From: Nocardioidaceae bacterium SCSIO 66511
Lineage (GTDB): Bacteria > Actinomycetota > Actinomycetes > Propionibacteriales > Nocardioidaceae
Assembly (NCBI GenBank): GCA_023100825.1
Contig: CP095846.1
Location: 4,526,001 to 4,590,000 of the forward strand
Length of the DNA: 64,000 nt
Direction: 5' to 3'
In this document: positions 47,068-55,615 of the stretch, piece after piece
Layout: each line of letters begins with the position of its first letter
Numbering within the stretch: the stretch's first letter is position 1
The notes under the pieces: model-generated
Seen by the model: only the letters and a program-made list of their open reading frames with translations
What the model was told of the DNA's origin: nothing
The model's database searches: none
Program-made: the position numbers and the translations under genes

Positions 47068-49608
47068 CTACTCGTCCGCGATCGCAGTGAGCACGTCGAG
47101 TCGCGCAGCTCTGCGCGCCGGTAGGACCGCCGCGAGAACGCCGACGATCGCCGCGATCAGGACGAACACGATCAGCTGGACGACGGGCACAGCCAAGGCC
47201 GTGAATCCCTCATCGATCATCGCGTGCCGCAGCACGATCCCGAAGACGACGCCCATCGCAATGCCGAGCACGGCACCCAGCACGGCGATCGCAACCGACT
47301 CCAACCGGACCATCCGACGAAGCTGTCGCCGGGTCATACCGACCGCGCGGAGCAACCCGATCTCACGCGTACGCTCGATCACACTCAGCGCCAGCGTGTT
47401 GATGATGCCGAGCACGGCGATGACGATCGCCAGCGCGAGCAACGCGTACACCAGCAACACCAGCTGGTCGACCTGCGCCCGCTGGGTGTCGATGAAGTCC
47501 TGCTGATCCTGCACCGTCACCAGTGGCTCGTCCTCGACCAGGTCGTCGAGTGCCGACTGCAGCTCTGCACCCGAGACACCACTCGCGGCGTTGACGCTCG
47601 TGGTGAAGTCGCGGCGCGGCAGATCGGCGCGCTGCAGAGTGCTGTACGGGACGAGCACCCCTGACACAACGTTGGAGTCCTCGTAGATGCCGGTGACCTC
47701 GGCCTGCTGCTCACCGGACGGGAACGCCAGTGTCACCGAGTCACCGATGCTCAGGTCGCGATCGTCGGCGGTGGACTCGCTCACGGCGATCTCACCCTGG
47801 CGTACGTCGATCGAGCCGGACACCATCGGGAAGTCGTAGATCTCGTTCAGCTCGGCCGCATCGCCGCCGGTCATGGTCGCCGACTTGTCGTTCAGGTCGC
47901 CGAACGCGACCTGGGTGGCAGCGACGGCGCCCGCTTCGTCGAGCTTTCGTACGTCTTCGGTGATCTTCGGGCTGAACCCGGTGAACGTCGGGTTGGACAG
48001 CAGGAAGTCCGCCTGGAACTCCTTCTTCACCGCGTCCTCGATCGACGCGTTCAGAGACGCCCCGAGGATCGAGATCGTGGTGACGAGTGCGAGCCCGATC
48101 ATCAGCGCGGACGAGGTCGCCGCCGTCCGGCGTGGATTGCGCAGGGAGTTCTGCGTTGCGAGGCGGCCGACCATCCGGAACACCGGCCGGTACAAGACCC
48201 CGAGCGCTCGCAGAACGGGTACGCCGAGCACCGGGCTCAACATCGCCGTGGCCATCAGCAGCGCGAAGACACCGGCGCCGACGGCGATCAGGCCGCCAGT
48301 ACCTTCGCCGAGCAGTCCGAACACCAACAGGGCGACACCGGCCAGCGCGAGCACGCCGCCGACGATCATCCGCACGTGAATCGCCGACTCCGGCAGTGCG
48401 ACGTCGTCACGTAGCGCCGCCACCGGCGGGATTCGTGAGGCCCGCCTCGCCGGCAGATACGCGGCGACGATGGTGACGATCATGCCGACGAGATACGAGA
48501 CGATGACGGTACGCGCGTCGAAGACGAGCGGTGTCTGTGACAGGTCGAGCCCGATCAGCGCGAACAGCGACCGGAGCAGCGAAGCAAGACCCCATCCTGC
48601 GAGTAGACCGACCGTCGAGCCGATGAACCCGACGATGACCGCTTCGAGAAGCACCGACCCGGTGACCTGCCGGCGGGACGCCCCCACGGCGCGGAGCAGC
48701 GCGAGCTCGCGGCTGCGTTGGGCAACCAGGATCGAGAATGTGTTGACGATCAGGAAGGTGCCGACGACGACGGCGATCGCGGCGAACACGAGCAGGATCG
48801 ACCCGAAGATGTCGAGGAACGGCCCGATCTCGTCCTGGGTCTCGTCGCTCACCTTGTCACCGGTGACCGCCTCGAGTTGGTCGGGGATGACCTGTGCGAC
48901 GTTGTCTCGCAGCTCGGTCTGGCTGACTCCCGGTGCCGCTGTGACGGAGACGGTGTTGAACGCGTCGCTCCCGTCCACGAAGAGCTCCTGAGCGGTCTTG
49001 GTGTCGAAGAAGACCAGGCTGGCTCCGGCGAGACCGCCGCCGCCGAACTTCGCAAGACCGACGAGCTCGGCCGAGAGCCGGGACTTGTCGCCTGCGCTGG
49101 TCATCTCGATCGTGTCGCCGAGCTCGTATCCGGCGGCGTCGGCGGTGCTCTCGTCGACGGCTACTTCGTTCGGGCCGCTCGGCGCCTTGCCCTCGGCGAT
49201 CGTGACCGCCGGCTCACCGGTCATCGCCGGCGCGTCGTCGTAGTTGAAGGACAGCGTCGGAGCGCCTTGTCCGCCGACGATCTTGTCGTCGGAGTCGAGT
49301 AGGAAGAGGTCTTGCCCCTGCACGGAGCCGTCCGCGCGTTCGACGCCGGGTGCGTCGGCGATCTTGGTCACCAGCGACGCCGGGAGCGTACGCGTGTCGA
49401 TCGAAGCGAAGTTGCCGCTCGACTGATCGGTCGGGCGTACGGTGACGTCGGGCGAGGAGCCCTCGACGATGCCGTCGAAGCTCGCCCGCATCGTGTCGGT
49501 GAAGATCAGCGAACCGGCGACGAATGCGACTCCGAGCACGATTGCGAAGGCGCTCAGTGCCAGCCGCACCTTGCGCGCGAACAGGTTGCGGAATGTAACG
49601 CGAAGCAT
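47068..49608 (-). CDS. MacB/FtsX-type ABC transporter permease (two-repeat, 846 aa)
   Basis: A large permease with an N-terminal transmembrane helix, two extracytoplasmic MacB_PCD-like domains, and two FtsX blocks (helices near residues 260-390 and 725-840), for example RELALLRAVGASRRQV and REIGLLRAVGMTRRQL, the family's repeated motif. These systems export peptides, lipoproteins or drugs by mechanotransmission. It starts 7 bp after its ATPase. Confidence 0.92.
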   Translation of the reverse strand: MLRVTFRNLFARKVRLALSAFAIVLGVAFVAGSLIFTDTMRASFDGIVEGSSPDVTVRPTDQSSGNFASIDTRTLPASLVTKIADAPGVERADGSVQGQDLFLLDSDDKIVGGQGAPTLSFNYDDAPAMTGEPAVTIAEGKAPSGPNEVAVDESTADAAGYELGDTIEMTSAGDKSRLSAELVGLAKFGGGGLAGASLVFFDTKTAQELFVDGSDAFNTVSVTAAPGVSQTELRDNVAQVIPDQLEAVTGDKVSDETQDEIGPFLDIFGSILLVFAAIAVVVGTFLIVNTFSILVAQRSRELALLRAVGASRRQVTGSVLLEAVIVGFIGSTVGLLAGWGLASLLRSLFALIGLDLSQTPLVFDARTVIVSYLVGMIVTIVAAYLPARRASRIPPVAALRDDVALPESAIHVRMIVGGVLALAGVALLVFGLLGEGTGGLIAVGAGVFALLMATAMLSPVLGVPVLRALGVLYRPVFRMVGRLATQNSLRNPRRTAATSSALMIGLALVTTISILGASLNASIEDAVKKEFQADFLLSNPTFTGFSPKITEDVRKLDEAGAVAATQVAFGDLNDKSATMTGGDAAELNEIYDFPMVSGSIDVRQGEIAVSESTADDRDLSIGDSVTLAFPSGEQQAEVTGIYEDSNVVSGVLVPYSTLQRADLPRRDFTTSVNAASGVSGAELQSALDDLVEDEPLVTVQDQQDFIDTQRAQVDQLVLLVYALLALAIVIAVLGIINTLALSVIERTREIGLLRAVGMTRRQLRRMVRLESVAIAVLGAVLGIAMGVVFGIVLRHAMIDEGFTALAVPVVQLIVFVLIAAIVGVLAAVLPARRAARLDVLTAIADE

Positions 49609-49615
49609 CGGCGGG

Positions 49616-50374
49616 CTATGCGCTGAGCGCGCGGGTCTGGATGGCGGCCATGTGCTCGAGTACGCGGTCGGCGTTCGGGTCGCGTAGCTCGTCGACGATC
49701 ACTCCGTCGGCGAGGAAGATCACCCGATCGGAGTAAGACGCCGCGACGGGATCGTGCGTCACCATCACGATGGTCTGGCCGAACTCGCGAACGCTGCGCT
49801 GCAGGAAGCCCAAGACCTCCGCCCCCGATGTGCTGTCGAGGTTGCCGGTCGGCTCGTCGGCGAACACGATCGACGGACGTGAGACCAACGCCCGCGCACA
49901 CGCGACGCGCTGCTGCTGACCGCCCGATAGCGCGTTCGGACGGTGGTCGAGGCGATCGCGCAGGCCCACGGTCTCGACGATCAGGTCGAACCATTCCCGG
50001 TCGGGCTTGCGCCCGGCGATCGACAACGGCAGCAGAATGTTCTCTTCGGCCGTCAGGGTGGGTACGAGGTTGAAGGCCTGGAAGACGAACCCGATCTCCT
50101 CGCGCCGCAGTTTGGTCAGCGCGTTGTCACTCAGCGATCCGAGATCCGTGTCGCCGATCGTGATCGTGCCCGCGGATGCGATGTCGAGTGCGGCCAGCAG
50201 GTGCATCAAGGTCGACTTGCCAGAACCCGAGGGCCCCATGATCGAGGTGAACTCGCCCTCGTACAGCTCGACCGTGACGCCGTCGAGCGCGTGTACCTGC
50301 GCCTCGCCAGTGCCGTAGGTCTTGGTGAGTTCGTTCGCTCGAGCAGCAACGCGCCGCTCGTTGGATTCGGTCAT
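49616..50374 (-). CDS. MacB/LolD-type ABC transporter ATPase
   Basis: A 252-residue ATPase: Walker A GPSGSGKSTLMHLL, Q-loop FVFQAFNLVPTL, signature LSGGQQQRVACARAL, Walker B IVFADEPTGNLD and switch His in MVTHDP. It is followed 7 bp later by the large permease. It lies directly downstream of the Erm-like gene on the same strand with an 80-bp gap, so read-through from the resistance promoter is possible. Confidence 0.94.
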   Translation of the reverse strand: MTESNERRVAARANELTKTYGTGEAQVHALDGVTVELYEGEFTSIMGPSGSGKSTLMHLLAALDIASAGTITIGDTDLGSLSDNALTKLRREEIGFVFQAFNLVPTLTAEENILLPLSIAGRKPDREWFDLIVETVGLRDRLDHRPNALSGGQQQRVACARALVSRPSIVFADEPTGNLDSTSGAEVLGFLQRSVREFGQTIVMVTHDPVAASYSDRVIFLADGVIVDELRDPNADRVLEHMAAIQTRALSA

Positions 50375-50454
50375 TGGTTCCTCCCCGGGTTCAGTGCGTT
50401 AAAGGTAGCGTCGAGAATCTGGCGGTCGCCATCCGCCGAAAGTCGACACATCGA

Positions 50455-51006
50455 CTACCTACGTCGAATCTGCAGCACCACCGAGTCGACCTTCGGCGGC
50501 GGGTTGAACGCCTTCCGAGGCACGGGCATCCCTAAAGTCAGCGAGTACGCATGCGCGTGCCTGCCCCGCGGCCCCTGAACAAGTCGCGCCGCGGCCGCCT
50601 TCTGCAGTACGAGGTCTGCCGCGTGTAGCTGCGGCAGCGACAGAAGTCGGCGTACGAGCTGACTGGTGTGGTTGTACGGCGGGCTCGCCACGACACGGAA
50701 CGGCTTGCGCGGCCAGCGCAGATCGGCGAGATCCGCGCGTACGACCGTGACATCGACGTCGCCGAATCGTCGGCGCAGAGCAGTTGCGCGCTCTGCATTG
50801 AGCTCTACGGCGATCACTCGCGCCCCTCGGCGTACCAACGGTTCGGTGAGCGCTCCGTTGCCGGCGCCTACGTCGACGACGAGGCGGCCGTCGAGCTCAG
50901 CGTTGTCGACGACGCGCTCGGCCCATTCAGGCTGAAGTGGATGCCATCCCCAGGACCGCCGGGTGGATCTGGCGCTCGACGAACGCCTGTGCCCGTTCGC
51001 GGACAC
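50455..51006 (-). CDS. Erm(37)-like 23S rRNA adenine-N6 methyltransferase
   Basis: A 183-residue protein with SAM motif I VVDVGAGNGALTEPL, acidic VIAVELN, catalytic motif IV ASPPYNHTS, and C-terminal RKAFNPPPKVDSVVLQIRR. The short length and RRSWGWHPLQPEWAERVV opening closely resemble M. tuberculosis Erm(37), which methylates around A2058 of 23S rRNA and gives macrolide resistance. GTG 51006 is the first start after a stop and has no good ribosome-binding site. Possible regulation is described under the promoter entry. Confidence 0.85.
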   Translation of the reverse strand: MSANGHRRSSSARSTRRSWGWHPLQPEWAERVVDNAELDGRLVVDVGAGNGALTEPLVRRGARVIAVELNAERATALRRRFGDVDVTVVRADLADLRWPRKPFRVVASPPYNHTSQLVRRLLSLPQLHAADLVLQKAAAARLVQGPRGRHAHAYSLTLGMPVPRKAFNPPPKVDSVVLQIRRR

Positions 51007-51031
51007 GACGCACCATCACAAACATCATCAT
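50927..51031 (-). CDS. Possible leader ORF overlapping the erm-like start (34 aa)
   Basis: An open frame starting at ATG 51031, exactly 7 nt after the -10 TACGGT, and running 79 bp past the erm-like start in another frame. It begins MMMFVMVRRVRER, containing an R-x-R motif like those at which macrolides stall ribosomes on some erm leader peptides. It could be a leader peptide or a coupling frame, or have no role. Stalling would cover rather than expose GTG 51006. Confidence 0.3.
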   Translation of the reverse strand: MMMFVMVRRVRERAQAFVERQIHPAVLGMASTSA

Positions 51032-51074
51032 GCGCCAGACCGTACGGATCGCCGACGGCGCCGGCAACGCATTT
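51032..51074 (-). promoter_or_regulatory. WhiB7-style promoter of the erm-like gene
   Basis: On the minus strand: AT-rich GAAAAT, 3 nt, -35 TTGCCG (51067-51062), a 17-nt spacer, and -10 TACGGT (51044-51039). An AT-rich block just upstream of the -35 is the mark of WhiB7-dependent promoters in mycobacteria, and erm(37) is a known WhiB7 target. WhiB7 itself is not in the window. Confidence 0.6.
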
Positions 51075-51083
51075 TCGGCGTGG

Positions 51084-51125
51084 CCCGAGCGTGCCGCCGC
51101 TCGCGCGAGCGGCGGCACGCTCGGG
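51084..51125. repeat. 42-bp perfect palindrome
   Basis: Two 21-bp arms meet without a loop at 51104/51105; the left arm begins CCCGAGCGTGCCGCCGCTCG. It lies upstream of the erm-like promoter, in a divergent region where a terminator is not expected. It could end an unseen transcript from the repeat region. Confidence 0.85.
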
Positions 51126-51342
51126 TGGCCTCCGGTCACGGTGGCCACTGGCGTACCAGCGGGCACAGCAACCTGTCACTTTGCACGGTGTAGCTGCCGT
51201 GCAAAGCGGAGTTTCACCAAGTTCACTTGGTAAACCACCACCGACCCCGCAAAGCCAACCGAATCGGGTTAGCCGGCAAGCAAGCCGAGCCATGTAGCTG
51301 CGGCCCCCGCGTCGCCGCGTCTTTGCCCAGCCGGAGTAGTGA

Positions 51343-51503
51343 GGAAAGCCGACAGCGACGAGAACCGAAGCGGCGAGTAGTCGTACCGACGAAGCGGAAA
51401 GCCGACAGCGAAGCCGAGCCGGGCAGACGGGTAGTCGTGCCGAAGAAAAGGTGAACGCCGACGGCGATGAGGACTGGAGTGGCGGGTAGTCGCCCGGTAG
51501 ACG
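51343..51503. repeat. Imperfect tandem repeat, about 54-nt unit, three copies
   Basis: Units start at 51343, 51396 and 51450; GTAGTCG recurs at 51377, 51431 and 51486 (54 and 55 bp apart) and GGAAAGCCGACAGCG opens the first two. The 18-codon period keeps frames open on both strands. It ends about 40 bp before the sigma-factor start, so it may carry or disturb that promoter. Confidence 0.75.
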
Positions 51504-51545
51504 TACGGGTGTAACGATCGGACCTGATCCGGACATGGGGGTGAC

Positions 51546-52124
51546 ATGAGCGAGGCGGATCGGTTTCAACGCGTGTACGAAGCGAACTTCACCCCGCTGC
51601 TCGGCTATGCCCTGCGTCGGGTGATTGCCGCCGAGGATGCCGCCGACGCCGTCGCCGAGACCTTTCTGGTCGCCTGGCGGCGAATCGACCGAGTGCCGGA
51701 CGGTGACGATGCGCGGCTGTGGCTTTACGGGGTGTGCCGCCGGGTACTCGCGAACAGCAACCGCGCCAGCACCCGACGTACGCGCCTGGGAGCGCGCCTT
51801 CGCGCCACGATCGGGGAACAGACGATCCCCGATCCGGCGGGTGACGTGGCGCTCGCGGTGACGGTACGCGAGGCGCTGGCGAAACTTCGGCCAGCGGACC
51901 GCGAGCTACTGCAGCTGTCGTCGTGGGAGCACCTCGAACCCCGCGAGATCGCCGTGGTGCTCGACATCTCGGCCCGGTCCGCCCGTACGCGCCTTTCCCG
52001 GGCCCGGGAGCGGCTGCGAAAAGAACTCGACGGAGACGATCCACGCGAACCCGGACATGTACTCCACGACCGGCCAGCGGCGCTGCCGCGGCAATCTCGA
52101 CTCGCACCGAGGGAGGGGCGATGA
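51546..52124 (+). CDS. ECF-type RNA polymerase sigma factor
   Basis: A 192-residue protein: sigma-2 region (LLGYALRRVIAAEDAADAVAETFLVAWRR, in parts) and sigma-4 region with LRPADRELLQLSSWEHLEPREIAVVL and SARSARTRLSRARERLRKEL helix-turn-helix. No C-terminal extension of note. Its stop overlaps the next gene by four bases, the usual layout for a sigma factor and its membrane partner. Confidence 0.92.
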   Translation: MSEADRFQRVYEANFTPLLGYALRRVIAAEDAADAVAETFLVAWRRIDRVPDGDDARLWLYGVCRRVLANSNRASTRRTRLGARLRATIGEQTIPDPAGDVALAVTVREALAKLRPADRELLQLSSWEHLEPREIAVVLDISARSARTRLSRARERLRKELDGDDPREPGHVLHDRPAALPRQSRLAPREGR

Positions 52125-53266
52125 ACAACGACAAGGTGGACGAACTGGTCGCGGCCGGCGACCCGTACCCACAACGTTCGGTCGACGACCTCGCTCTTCA
52201 GGCGGCGAGCCAGGAGTTGATGGAGGAAGTCATGTCGACACCGACAAGAGCCCCGATCCCCAAGGACCCCGCTGTGCAGCGTCGACCGCGCTGGGTGGCT
52301 CCCGTCATTGCGGCGGCAGCCGTCGCCGCAGTCGTGGCGGGCGCAGTTGCGGTCATCGGCCCCCAGTCCGACGACCACGGTCAGCGCGCGCAGAACGCGG
52401 GCGCACCGTCAGCCGGTGCGGATACTGCCCCGCCGACGAGCGACAACCTCCGTCAGGTCGTGGTCGGGCAGGACGGCTGGCAGGTCGACGGTCTCAACGA
52501 CGTCGGCGCCGGAGGTTCGATCTCGTGGCAGGACGGATCGGGCAAGGGCACGCTGGAGATGTCGTGGTACGACGCGTCCGACTACGACGCGTACCTTCGT
52601 GATCGCAAAACCGACTACGACGACAAGGAGCGGGTGTCGTTGCTCGGCCAGCAGGGCTGGGCATTCAGCGAGCGTATCGACGATGCCTCGACCAAGGGGG
52701 AGCTGAGTTGCTGCATGGCGCCACGGCCCGGGAAGAAGGTCGATCCAAAACGCGGGCGTAGCCACGGCGAACCGGAGACCAGTCTGCGCGTCATGACCAT
52801 CCTGCCGACCGTTGGCGATCGGTTCCTCGAGTTCGATGCGACCGTGGCCGATCGGGCCGAGTACGACGAGCTGATGAGCACCCTGCGACGAGTCGATCGG
52901 CGTGCCTGGCTCGACTCTCTCGACGGTGCTGTCGTGCAGCCCGCCGAGGCGGAGGCGTTCCTCGAGGAGGCGAGTCGCGACGTGCCCATGCCTGCGGGAG
53001 TCACCGTCACGCCCGAAGACCTGAACCTTCCACAGGATCCGTACCAAGCCCGGGCGGCCTTCGTCCGACCGGTGCTCTGCGGATGGGCGGAGGAGTACGT
53101 CGGCGGTGACGACGCGGCGCTCGACGTCCTACGGAAGGCCGAGGACTGGCCCGTCCTGCAGGCGATGACCGCCGACGGCGACTACGCCGAGTCGGTCCCC
53201 GAGGAGGTGCGGATCCTCGAACGCCATCCGCAGTACCAGGGCTGGCGCCAGATGTTCGGCTGCTGA
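52121..53266 (+). CDS. Membrane-anchored partner of the ECF sigma factor (putative anti-sigma)
   Basis: A 381-residue protein: a cytoplasmic part of about 65 residues, one transmembrane helix (WVAPVIAAAAVAAVVAGAVAVIG, in part) and a large outer domain with three to four cysteines. No HxxxCxxC zinc-anti-sigma motif is present. ATG 52121 follows GGGAGGGG and overlaps the sigma stop. It resembles the CU044_5270-type proteins often paired with sigma factors; the anti-sigma role is inferred from position. Confidence 0.7.
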   Translation: MNNDKVDELVAAGDPYPQRSVDDLALQAASQELMEEVMSTPTRAPIPKDPAVQRRPRWVAPVIAAAAVAAVVAGAVAVIGPQSDDHGQRAQNAGAPSAGADTAPPTSDNLRQVVVGQDGWQVDGLNDVGAGGSISWQDGSGKGTLEMSWYDASDYDAYLRDRKTDYDDKERVSLLGQQGWAFSERIDDASTKGELSCCMAPRPGKKVDPKRGRSHGEPETSLRVMTILPTVGDRFLEFDATVADRAEYDELMSTLRRVDRRAWLDSLDGAVVQPAEAEAFLEEASRDVPMPAGVTVTPEDLNLPQDPYQARAAFVRPVLCGWAEEYVGGDDAALDVLRKAEDWPVLQAMTADGDYAESVPEEVRILERHPQYQGWRQMFGC

Positions 53267-53282
53267 CGCGGCCCCAGTAATC

Positions 53283-53322
53283 CGCGATCCCGGTCACCAC
53301 CACTTTGGTGACCGGGATCGCG
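53283..53322 (+). terminator. Terminator-like hairpin after the sigma operon
   Basis: CGCGATCCCGGTCACC (53283-53298) pairs perfectly with 53307-53322 over an 8-nt loop, 17 bp after the stop. There is no T-run. Confidence 0.65.
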
Positions 53323-53370
53323 TCCTGACGGGTGCGTGTTGTGCGTAGCGACTCCGGTAGCCTCGCGTGG

Positions 53371-54492
53371 GTGACTGCTTCATTGACCGTATCGACGATC
53401 AGTGCCGATCAGCACCGGGCGTTCATCGCCGGTCGGCCGAGTGCGAGCTTCCTACAGATGCCGTCGTGGGCTGCGGTCAAGTCGGAATGGCGCAGTGAGT
53501 CCATCGGATGGTTCACCGACAACGGCGCGATCGCCGGCGTTGGTCTGGTGCTGTATCGCCAACTGCCGAAGGTGAAGCGCTACCTCGCGTACTTGCCTGA
53601 GGGCCCGGTGATCGATTGGGACGGCGCCGACCTGTCGCGTTGGCTCGACCCGATGGTCAAACACCTACGTGGCAAGGGCGCGTTCGGCGTACGGATGGGA
53701 CCGCCGGTCGTCACCCGTCGATGGGAAGCAGCGACGATCAAGAAGGCCATTGCCGACGACGCGCTGCACACATTGGACGACGTGCCCGCCGATACCAATG
53801 ACCCGGCCGGGCTCTCGGTCGTCGAAGCTCTGGAGTCGCTGGGCTGGCGCGAGCAGGCCACCGAAGGCGGCTTCTCCGCCGGACAGCCGAAGTACAACTT
53901 CCAGCTCGCGATCGACGGCACCGAGGACGACGTACTGCGCGGCATGAACCAACTGTGGCGCCGGAACATCAAGAAGGCCGCGAAGGCAGGTGTCGAGGTC
54001 CGACTCGGCGGACGCGACGACCTCGCGGAGTTCCACCGCATCTACGCCGAGACGGCAGAGCGTGACCACTTCACGCCGCGCCCGCTCGGCTATTTCGAGC
54101 AGATGTGGGATTCGCTGACCGACGAGGATCCGCTACGGATGCGGTTGTATCTCGCGACACATGAAGGCGACCTGGTCGCGTCGACGACGCTCGTGCAGGT
54201 TGGCGAGCATGCTTGGTATTCGTACGGAGCATCGACGACCGCGAAGCGGGAGGTACGCGGGTCGAACGCGATCCAGTGGCAGATGATGCGTGACGCCATG
54301 GAGTCGGGCGCGAAGGTGTACGACCTGCGCGGCATCACCGACACCCTCGACCCGGACGACTCACACGTCGGGCTGATCCAGTTCAAGGTCGGCACCGGCG
54401 GAGAGGCCGTCGCGTACGCGGGCGAATGGGACCTCCCGATCTCGAAGGTGCTCTACACGGCATTCGACCAGTACATGCGACGGAGGAGCTGA
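53371..54492 (+). CDS. FemX/MurM-like peptidoglycan-bridge aminoacyltransferase
   Basis: A 373-residue protein of the FemABX family with two GNAT-like halves: FLQMPSWAAVKSEW, KRYLAYLPEGPVI and FHRIYAETAERDHFTPR, ending YDLRGITDTLDPDDSHVGLIQFK (in parts). These enzymes add amino acids from aminoacyl-tRNA to lipid II. GTG 53371 was chosen because TAGCCT (53358-53363) lies 7 nt upstream; an upstream frame start at 53332 would include the promoter. Confidence 0.88.
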   Translation: MTASLTVSTISADQHRAFIAGRPSASFLQMPSWAAVKSEWRSESIGWFTDNGAIAGVGLVLYRQLPKVKRYLAYLPEGPVIDWDGADLSRWLDPMVKHLRGKGAFGVRMGPPVVTRRWEAATIKKAIADDALHTLDDVPADTNDPAGLSVVEALESLGWREQATEGGFSAGQPKYNFQLAIDGTEDDVLRGMNQLWRRNIKKAAKAGVEVRLGGRDDLAEFHRIYAETAERDHFTPRPLGYFEQMWDSLTDEDPLRMRLYLATHEGDLVASTTLVQVGEHAWYSYGASTTAKREVRGSNAIQWQMMRDAMESGAKVYDLRGITDTLDPDDSHVGLIQFKVGTGGEAVAYAGEWDLPISKVLYTAFDQYMRRRS

Positions 54493-54570
54493 ATGTACCG
54501 AGGGCACAGCATGAAGCGACGGCCAGACTGAATGTACCGACGACACAGCGCTAAGCGACGGAGGAGCTGA
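54478..54570 (+). repeat. Tandem duplication between the femX-like and alr-like genes
   Basis: A 34-nt unit beginning CTGAATGTACCGA occurs at 54489-54522 and 54528-54561 (period 39), with five differences. The block is bracketed by CGACGGAGGAGCTGA, which is both the 3' end of the femX-like gene (54478-54492) and the ribosome-binding region of the next gene (54556-54570). Confidence 0.8.
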
Positions 54571-54571
54571 C

Positions 54572-55615
54572 GTGGCACTCACCCTGCGGATCGACGGGGA
54601 GCGGTGGCGCAGTCACCTGCGCGCGGTCGCCGACGCACAACCCGGGCTAGTGCCTGTTGCCAAAGGCAACGGTTACGGTTTCGGTCGGCCGGCACTTGCC
54701 CGGCGTACCCAGTGGCTCGGTTCGGACACGATCGCGGTCGGCACGTACACCGAGGTGCCGTCGGTTGCTTCGCGCTACGACGGTGACATCTTGGTGATGA
54801 GCCCGTGGCGTCCGTTCCTTCCGGAGGTACGCGACGGCTCGGCGTACAACCCGCGCATCATCCACACGGTCGGGCGGGTCGAAGACATCGAAGCGCTGGC
54901 GAGCAGCCAGCCGGGGGCGCGGGTCGTGGTCGAGGGCATGACCTCGATGGAGCGGCACGGACTCGACCGGCATTCGCTCAGCGAGGCCGCGAAGGCATTG
55001 GGCCGGCTGCAACTCGACGGCTTCTCCCTGCATCTCCCGATGGCCGGCGACAACCTCGCCGAGGCCGAGCAGTGGATCGCGGCTGTGCAGGCGTCGCAGC
55101 TCGATACCGGCACGGTGTTCGTATCGCATCTCAAGGACAGCGAGCTCGCCACTCTTCGAGAGCGCCGTCCGAACATCTCCGTCCGACCGCGCATCGGCAC
55201 CGATCTGTGGCTCGGCGACCGCCGCGCCCTACGCGTACGCTCGAGCGTCCTCGACGTCCACGAGGTGAGTCGCGGCGAGCGCGTCGGATACCGCCAGCGT
55301 GCGATGCCGCGCGACGGTTCGCTGGTGGTGGTGTCCGGAGGCACGGCGCACGGGATCGGCCTGGAGGCGCCGACGTCTGCGGTGTCGGTGCGTCAGCGGG
55401 CGACGTCGTTCGCGAAGGGCGGCCTCGAGGCAGCGGGCCTCGCCCTGTCGCCGTTCACCGTCGCGGGTAAGCAGCGGTGGTTCGCCGAGCCGCCGCATAT
55501 GCAGGCGAGCATGCTGTTGTTGCCGTCATCGGTCACTCCGCCGCAGGTCGGTGACGACGTCTCTGTCGACGTTCGGTTCACGATCACGACGTTCGACCGG
55601 ATCGAGCTCGACTGA
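54572..55615 (+). CDS. Alanine racemase-like PLP protein
   Basis: A 347-residue fold-type III PLP protein: VPVAKGNGYGFG carries the Schiff-base Lys (near residue 31), GRLQLDGFSLHLPM and RIGTDLWLG follow, and GERVGYRQRA matches the region of the second catalytic Tyr. The C-terminal MxD motif of true alanine racemases is missing, so another amino acid or a non-racemase role is possible. GTG 54572 has GGAGGAG. It is adjacent to the FemX-like gene, suggesting a cell-wall role. Confidence 0.78.
   Translation: MALTLRIDGERWRSHLRAVADAQPGLVPVAKGNGYGFGRPALARRTQWLGSDTIAVGTYTEVPSVASRYDGDILVMSPWRPFLPEVRDGSAYNPRIIHTVGRVEDIEALASSQPGARVVVEGMTSMERHGLDRHSLSEAAKALGRLQLDGFSLHLPMAGDNLAEAEQWIAAVQASQLDTGTVFVSHLKDSELATLRERRPNISVRPRIGTDLWLGDRRALRVRSSVLDVHEVSRGERVGYRQRAMPRDGSLVVVSGGTAHGIGLEAPTSAVSVRQRATSFAKGGLEAAGLALSPFTVAGKQRWFAEPPHMQASMLLLPSSVTPPQVGDDVSVDVRFTITTFDRIELD

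Larger units (their letters stand above)
51007..51545. other. Gene-free divergent region rich in hairpins and repeats
   Basis: Between the erm-like gene and the sigma factor no convincing gene is seen apart from the small leader frame. In order it holds the erm promoter, a 42-bp perfect palindrome, a 10-bp-stem hairpin (CTTTGCACGG at 51179-51188, complement 51197-51206), a third hairpin (51211-51234, core ACCAAG/CTTGGT) and about three imperfect 54-nt repeats. Overlapping open frames cross it on both strands but look like by-products of the repeats. Confidence 0.7.

Noticed and set aside
51343-51503. Possible CRISPR array
   Set aside because: The repeats are contiguous and imperfect with no unique spacers of constant size, and no cas genes are present.
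50868-51569. A 233-codon open frame on the minus strand spanning the repeat region and the start of the erm-like gene, and shorter frames on both strands
   Set aside because: Composition is Ser/Arg/Pro-rich without a recognisable fold, it overlaps the erm-like gene, and the frame stays open because the repeat unit is a multiple of three.
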